The notes below the pieces were generated by a model that worked only from the letters and a program-made list of their open reading frames with translations, was not told where the DNA came from and made no database searches. This document shows, in pieces, positions 57,001 to 64,000 of a stretch of 64,000 bases of DNA (the stretch's first letter is position 1; the number at the start of each line of letters is the position of its first letter). Origin of the DNA: Closterium sp. Naga37s-1 (Eukaryota; Streptophyta; Zygnematophyceae; Desmidiales; Closteriaceae); contig CANJKZ010000011.1 of NCBI GenBank assembly GCA_947471745.1, forward strand, positions 682,001 to 746,000, written 5' to 3'. The position numbers and the translations under genes were made by a program.

Positions 57001-60000
57001 TTGATAGCCGCAGTCATTGATTAGCCACGCAGTCATTGATTAGCCACGCAGTCATTGATTAGCCACGCAGTCATTGATTAGCCACGCAGTCATTGATTAG
57101 CCACGCAGTCATTGATTAGCCACGCAGTCATTTGATTAGCCACGCAAGTCATTGATTAGCCACGCAGTCATTGATTAGCCACGCAGTCATTGATTAGCCA
57201 CGCAGTCCATTGATTAGCACGCAGTCATTGATTAGCCACCGTCATTGATTAGCCACGCAGTCATTGATTAGCCACGCAGTCATTGATTAGCCACGCAGTC
57301 ATTGATTAGCCACGCAGTCATTGATTAGCCACGCAGTCATTGATTAGCCACGCAGTCATTGATTAAGCCACGCAGTCATTGAATTAGCCACGCAGTCATT
57401 GATTAGCCACGCAGTCATTGATTAGCCACGCAGTCATTGATTAGCCGCAGTCATTGATTAGCCACGCAGTCATTGATTAGCCACGCAGTCATTGATTAGC
57501 CGCAGTCATTGATTAGCCACGCAGTCATTGATTAGCCGCAGTCATTGATTAGCCACAGTCATTGATTAGCCACGCAGTCATTGATTAGCCACGCAGTCAT
57601 TGATTAGCCACGCAGTCATTGATTAGCCACGCAGTCATTGATTAGCCGCAGTCATTGATTAGCCACGCAGTCATTGATTAGCCACGCAGTCATTGATTAG
57701 CCACGCAGTCATTGATTAGCCACGCAGTCATTGATTAGCCACGCAGTCATTGATTAGCCGCAGTCATTGATTAGCCACGCAGTCATTGATTAGCCACGCG
57801 TCATTGATTAGCCACGCAGTCATTGATTAGCCACGCAGTCATTGATTATCCACGCAGTCATTGATTAGCCACGCAGTCATTGATTAGCCACGCAGTCATT
57901 GATTAGCCACGCAGTCATTGATTAGCCACAAGCAAGTCATTGATTAGCCACGCAGTCATTGAATTAGCCGCAGTCATTGATTAGCCACGCAGTCATTGAT
58001 TAGCCGCAGTCATTGATTAGCCACAGTCATTGATTAGCCACGCAGTCATTGATTAGCCACGCAGTCATTGATTAGTCACGCAGTCATTGATTAGCCACGC
58101 AGTCATTGATTAGCCGCAGTCACTGATTAGCCACGCAGTCATTGATTAGCCACGCAGTCATTGATTAGCCACGCATAGTCATTGATTAGCCACGCAGTCA
58201 TTGATTAGCCACCGCAGTCATTGATTAGCCGCAGTCATTGATTAGCCACGCAGTCATTGATTAGCCACGCGGTCATTGATTAGCCACGCAGTCATTGATT
58301 AGCCACGCAGTCATTGATTATCCACGCAGTCATTGATTAGCCACGCAGTCATTGATTAGCCACGCAGTCATTGATTAGCCACGCAGTCATTGATTAGCCA
58401 CGCAGTCATTGATTAGCCACGCGGTCATTGATTCGCCACGCGGTGATTGATTAGCCACGCAGTGATTGATTAGCCACGCAGTCATTGATTAGCCACGCAG
58501 TGATTGATTAGCCACGCAGTCATTGATTAGCCACGCAGTGATTGATTAGCCACGCAGTCATTGATTGGCCACGCAGTTATTGATTAGCCACGCAGTCATT
58601 GATTAGCCATGCAGTCATTGATTAGCCACGCAGTCATTGATTAGCCACGCAGTCATTGATTAGCCACGCAGTCATTGATTAGCCACGCAGTCATTGATTA
58701 GCCACGCAGTCATTGATTAGCCACGCAGTCATTGATTAGCCACGCAGTTTTGATTAGCCACGCAGTCATTGATTAGCCACGCAGGTCATTGATTAGCCGC
58801 AGTCATTGATTAGCCACGCAGTCATTGATTAGCCGCAGTCATTGATTAGCCACAGTCATTGATTAGCCACGCAGTCATTGATTAGCCACGCAGTCATTGA
58901 TTAGCCACGCAGTCATTGATTAGCCACGCAGTCATTGATTAGCCACGCAGTCATTGATTAGCCACGCAGTCATTGATTAGCCACGCAGTCATTGATTAGC
59001 CACGCAGTCATTGATTAGCCACGCAGTCATTGATTAAACACGCAGTCATGATTAGCCACGCAGTCATTGATTAGCCACGCAGTCATTGATTAGCCACGCA
59101 GTCATTGATTAGCCCACGCAAGTCATTGATTAGACGCAGTCATTGATTAGCCACGCAGTCATTGATTAGCCACGCAGTCATTGATTAGCCACGCAGTCAT
59201 TGATTAGCCGCAGTCATTGATTAGCCACAGTCATTGATTAGCCACGCAGTCATTGATTAGCCACGCAGTCATTGATTAGCCACGCAGTCATTGATTAGTC
59301 ACGCAGTCATTGATTAGCCACGCAGTCATTGTTTAGAGCCGCAGTCATTGATTAGCCACGCAGTCATTGATTAGCCACGCAGTCATTGATTAGCCACGCA
59401 AGTCATTGATTAGCCACGCAGTGATTGATTATCCACGCAGTCATTGATTAGCCACGCAGTGATTGATTAGCCACGCAGGTCATTGATTAGCCACGCAGTG
59501 ATTGATCAGCCACGCAGTCATTGATTAGCCACGCAAGTCATTGATTAGCACGCAGTCATTGACTAGCCACGCAGTCATTGATTAGCCCGCAGTCATTGAT
59601 TAGCCACGCAGTCATTGATTAGCCACGCAGTCATGATTAGCCGCACGTCATTGATTAGCCACGCAGTCATTGATTAGCCGCAGTCATTGATTAGCCACAG
59701 TCATTGATTAGCCACGCAGTCATTGATTAGCCCGCAGTCATGATTAGCCACGCAGTCATTGGATAGCCACGCAGTCATTGATTAGCCACGCAGTCATTGA
59801 TTAGCCACGCAGTCATTGATTAGCCCGCAGTCATGATTTAGCCACGCAGGTCATGATTAGCCACGCAGTCATTGATTAGCCATGCAGTCATTGATTAGCC
59901 ACGCAGTCATTGATTAGCCATGCAGTCATTGATTAGCCACGCAGTCATTGATTAGCACTGCAGTCATTGATAGCAGCAGTCATTGATTAGCCGCAGTCAT

Positions 60001-63000
60001 TGATTAGCCCACGCAGTCATTGATTAGCCACGCAGTCATTGATTAGCCACGCAGTCATTGATTAGCACGCAGTCATGATTAGCCGCAGTCATTGATTAGC
60101 CACGCAGTCATTGATTAGCCGCAGTCATTGATTAGCCACAGTCATTGATTAGCCACGCAGTCATTGATTAGCCACGCAGTCATTGATTAGCCACGCAGTC
60201 ATTGATTAGCCACGCAGTCATTGATTAGCCGCAGTCATTGATTAGCCACGCAGTCATTGATTAGCCACGCGGTCATTGATTAGCCACGCAGTCATTGATT
60301 AGCCACGCAGTCATTGATTATCCACGCAGTCATTGATTAGCCACGCAGTCATTGATTAGCCACGCAGTCATTGATTAGCCACGCAGTCATTGATTAGCCA
60401 CGCAGTCATTGATTAGCCACGCAGTCATTGATTAGCCGCAGTCATTGATTAGCCACGCAGTCATTGATTAGCCGCAGTCATTGATTAGCCACAGTCATTG
60501 ATTAGCCACGCAGTCATTGATTAGCCACGCAGTCATTGATTAGTCACGCAGTCATTGATTAGCCACGCAGTCATTGATTAGCCGCAGTCACTGATTAGCC
60601 ACGCAGTCATTGATTAGCCACGCAGTCATTGATTAGCCACGCAGTCATTGATTAGCCACGCAGTCATTGATTAGCCACGCAGTCATTGATTAGCCGCAGT
60701 CATTGATTAGCCACGCAGTCATTGATTAGCCACGCGGTCATTGATTAGCCACGCAGTCATTGATTAGCCACGCAGTCATTGATTATCCACGCAGTCATTG
60801 ATTAGCCACGCAGTCATTGATTAGCCACGCAGTCATTGATTAGCCACGCAGTCATTGATTAGCCACGCAGTCATTGATTAGCCACGCGGTCATTGATTCG
60901 CCACGCGGTGATTGATTAGCCACGCAGTGATTGATTAGCCACGCAGTCATTGATTAGCCACGCAGTGATTGATTAGCCACGCAGTCATTGATTAGCCACG
61001 CAGTGATTGATTAGCCACGCAGTCATTGATTGGCCACGCAGTTATTGATTAGCCACGCAGTCATTGATTAGCCATGCAGTCATTGATTAGCCACGCAGTC
61101 ATTGATTAGCCACGCAGTCATTGATTATCCACGCAGTCATTGATTAGCCACGCAGTCATTGATTAGCCACGCAGTCATTGATTAGCCACGCAGTCATTGA
61201 TTAGCCACGCAGTTTTTGATTAGCCACGCAGTCATTGATTAGCCACGCAGTCATTGATTAGCCGCAGTCATTGATTAGCCACGCAGTCATTGATTAGCCG
61301 CAGTCATTGATTAGCCACAGTCATTGATTAGCCACGCAGTCATTGATTAGCCACGCAGTCATTGATTAGCCACGCAGTCATTGATTAGCCACGCAGTCAT
61401 TGATTAGCCACGCAGTCATTGATTAGCCACGCAGTCATTGATTAGCCACGCAGTCATTGATTAGCCACGCAGTCATTGATTAAACACGCAGTCATTGATT
61501 AGCCACGCAGTCATTGATTAGCCACGCAGTCATTGATTAGCCACGCAGTCATTGATTAGCCACGCAGTCATTGATTAGACGCAGTCATTGATTAGCCACG
61601 CAGTCATTGATTAGCCACGCAGTCATTGATTAGCCACGCAGTCATTGATTAGCCGCAGTCATTGATTAGCCACAGTCATTGATTAGCCACGCAGTCATTG
61701 ATTAGCCACGCAGTCATTGATTAGCCACGCAGTCATTGATTAGTCACGCAGTCATTGATTAGCCACGCAGTCATTGTTTAGCCGCAGTCATTGATTAGCC
61801 ACGCAGTCATTGATTAGCCACGCAGTCATTGATTAGCCACGCAGTCATTGATTAGCCACGCAGTGATTGATTAGCCACGCAGTCATTGATTAGCCACGCA
61901 GTGATTGATTAGCCACGCAGTCATTGATTAGCCACGCAGTGATTGATCAGCCACGCAGTCATTGATTAGCCACGCAGTCATTGATTAGTCACGCAGTCAT
62001 TGACTAGCCACGCAGTCATTGATTAGCCGCAGTCATTGATTAGCCACGCAGTCATTGATTAGCCACGCAGTCATTGATTAGCCGCAGTCATTGATTAGCC
62101 ACGCAGTCATTGATTAGTCGCAGTCATTGATTAGCCACAGTCATTGATTAGCCACGCAGTCATTGATTAGCCATGCAGTCATTGATTAGCCACGCAGTCA
62201 TTGATTAGCCACGCAGTCATTGATTAGCCACGCAGTCATTGATTAGCCACGCAGTCATTGATTAGCCACGCAGTCATTGATTAGCCACACAGTCATTGAT
62301 TAGCCACGCAGTCATTGATTAGCCACGCAGTCATTGATTAGCCACGCAGTCATTGATTAGCCGCAGTCATTGATTAGCCACGCAGTCATTGATTAGCCGC
62401 AGTCATTGATTAGCCACAGTCATTGATTAGCCACGCAGTCATTGATTAGCCACGCAGTCATTGATTAGCCACGCAGTCATTGATTAGCCACGCAGTCATT
62501 GATTAGCCACGCAGTCATTGATTAGCCACGCAGTCATTGATTAGCCACGCAGTCATTGATTAGCCACGCAGTCATTGATTAGCCACGCAGTCATTGATTA
62601 GCCACGCAGTCATTGATTAGCCACGCAGTGATTGATTAGCCACGCAGTCATTGATTAGCCACGCAGTGATTGATTAGCCACGCAGTCATTGATTAGCCAC
62701 GCAGTCATTGATTAGCCACGCAGTCATTGATTAGACGCAGTCATTGATTAGCCACGCAGTCATTGATTAGCCACGCAGTCATTGATTAGCCACGCAGTCA
62801 TTGATTAGCCACGCAGTCATTGATTAGCCACAGTCATTGATTAGCCACGCAGTCATTGATTAGCCACGCAGTCATTGATTAGCCACGCAGTCATTGATTA
62901 GTCACGCAGTCATTGATTAGCCACGCAGTCATTGATTAGCCGCAGTCATTGATTAGCCACGCAGTCATTGATTAGCCACGCAGTCATTGATTAGCCACGC

Positions 63001-64000
63001 AGTCATTGATTAGCCACGCAGTGATTGATTAGCCACGCAGTCATTGATTAGCCACGCAGTGATTGATTAGCCACGCAGTCATTGATTAGCCACGCAGTGA
63101 TTGATTAGCCACGCAGTCATTGATTAGCCACGCAGTCATTGATTAGTCACGCAGTCATTGACTAGCCACGCAGTCATTGATTAGCCGCAGTCATTGATTA
63201 GCCACGCAGTCATTGCTTAGCCACGCAGTCATTGATTAGCCGCAGTCATTGATTAGCCACGCAGTCATTGATTAGCCGCAGTCATTGATTAGCGACAGTC
63301 ATTGATTAGCCACGCAGTCATTGATTAGCCACGCAGTCATTGATTAGCCACGCAGTCATTGATTAGTCACGCAGTCATTGATTAGCCACGCAGTCATTGA
63401 TTAGCCGCAGTCATTGATTAGCCACGCAGTCATTGATTAGCCGCAGTCATTGATTAAGCCCAGCCACGCAGTCATTGATTAGCCACGCAGTCATTGATTA
63501 GCCACGCAGTCATTGATTAGCCACGCAGTCATTGATTAGCCACGCAGTCATTGATTAGCCACGCAGTCATTGATTAGCCACGCAGTCATTGATTAGACGC
63601 AGTCACTGATTAGCCACGCAGTCATTGATTAGCCACGCAGTCATTGATTAGCCACGCAGTCATTGATTAGCCACGCAGTCATTGATTAGACGCAGTCATT
63701 GATTAGCCACGCAGTCATTGATTAGCCACGCAGTCATTGATTAGCCATGCAGTCATTGATTAGTCACGCAGTCATTGATTAGCCACGCAGTCATTGATTA
63801 GCCACGCAGTCATTGATTAGCCACGCAGTCATTGATTAGCCTACGCAGTCATTGATTAGCACGCAGTCATTGATTAGCACGCAGTCATTGATTAGCCACG
63901 CAGTCATTGATTAGCCACGCAGTCATTGATTAGCCACGCAGTCATTGATTAGCCACGCAGTCATTGATTAGCCACGCAGTCATTGATTAGCCACGCAGTC
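57000..64000. repeat. 19-bp satellite, distal block with about 2.46-kb period, partly indel-rich
   Basis: The marker pattern of 57.6-60.1 kb repeats in 60.1-62.6 kb: ATTCGCC at 58431 and 60896 (2465 bp), CCACAG at 58848/61313 and 59223/61668, TTAAACACG at 59034/61480. The first copy has many single-base indels and the second is clean. The array is still running at the window end, so its full length is unknown. Confidence 0.95.

Overview
The window is eukaryotic nuclear DNA. It holds one intron-rich gene fragment on the + strand (about 1-12,574), followed to the window's end by a very long tandem satellite (12,562-64,000). The gene is a CHD3/Mi-2/PICKLE-type chromatin remodeller. Together with spliceosomal GT-AG introns, one short TTTAGGG-like stretch and GC-rich sequence, this suggests a plant or streptophyte green alga. 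A zygnematophyte such as Closterium is my guess only; the sequence does not prove it.

Gene region. Fifteen exons join in frame to an open product of 1,119 residues, with the 5' part of the gene outside the window. In order they encode a chromodomain (the second of the pair, by family comparison), a Gly/Lys-rich linker, both lobes of a SNF2 ATPase with the recognisable motifs, and the start of the DUF1087 region typical of CHD3/4/5 and PICKLE. Lobe 1 carries an unusual insert of about 330 highly charged residues. The last exon has only 12 codons, and its stop codon lies inside the first satellite monomer, so either the array has truncated the gene or the array sits in an intron with further exons beyond the window.

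A striking feature is that most exons (11 of 15) are accompanied by one to three partial, decayed copies of themselves with their splice site, spaced mostly 100-200 bp apart in the adjoining introns. The introns also hold minisatellites, a 512-bp TIR element, a 375-bp solo-LTR-like element with a 44-G tract, and a 125-bp TA-flanked MITE.

Satellite region. About 2,660 copies of a 19-bp monomer, AGCCACGCAGTCATTGATT, run head to tail. The gene-proximal edge (12.6-26 kb) is diverse and has an exact 893-bp higher-order period. The interior (about 28.5-49 kb) is nearly homogeneous, with scattered 17-bp short monomers. The distal part (50-64 kb) has higher-order periods of about 2.2 and 2.46 kb. A 779-bp hAT-like non-autonomous transposon with a perfect 8-bp target duplication is inserted in the array at 15,266. 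Several patches (26.1-28.5, 32.0-32.8, 54.8, 57.0-60.1 kb) are full of single-base indels and look like uncorrected long-read sequence. I found no RNA genes, CRISPR arrays or other protein genes.
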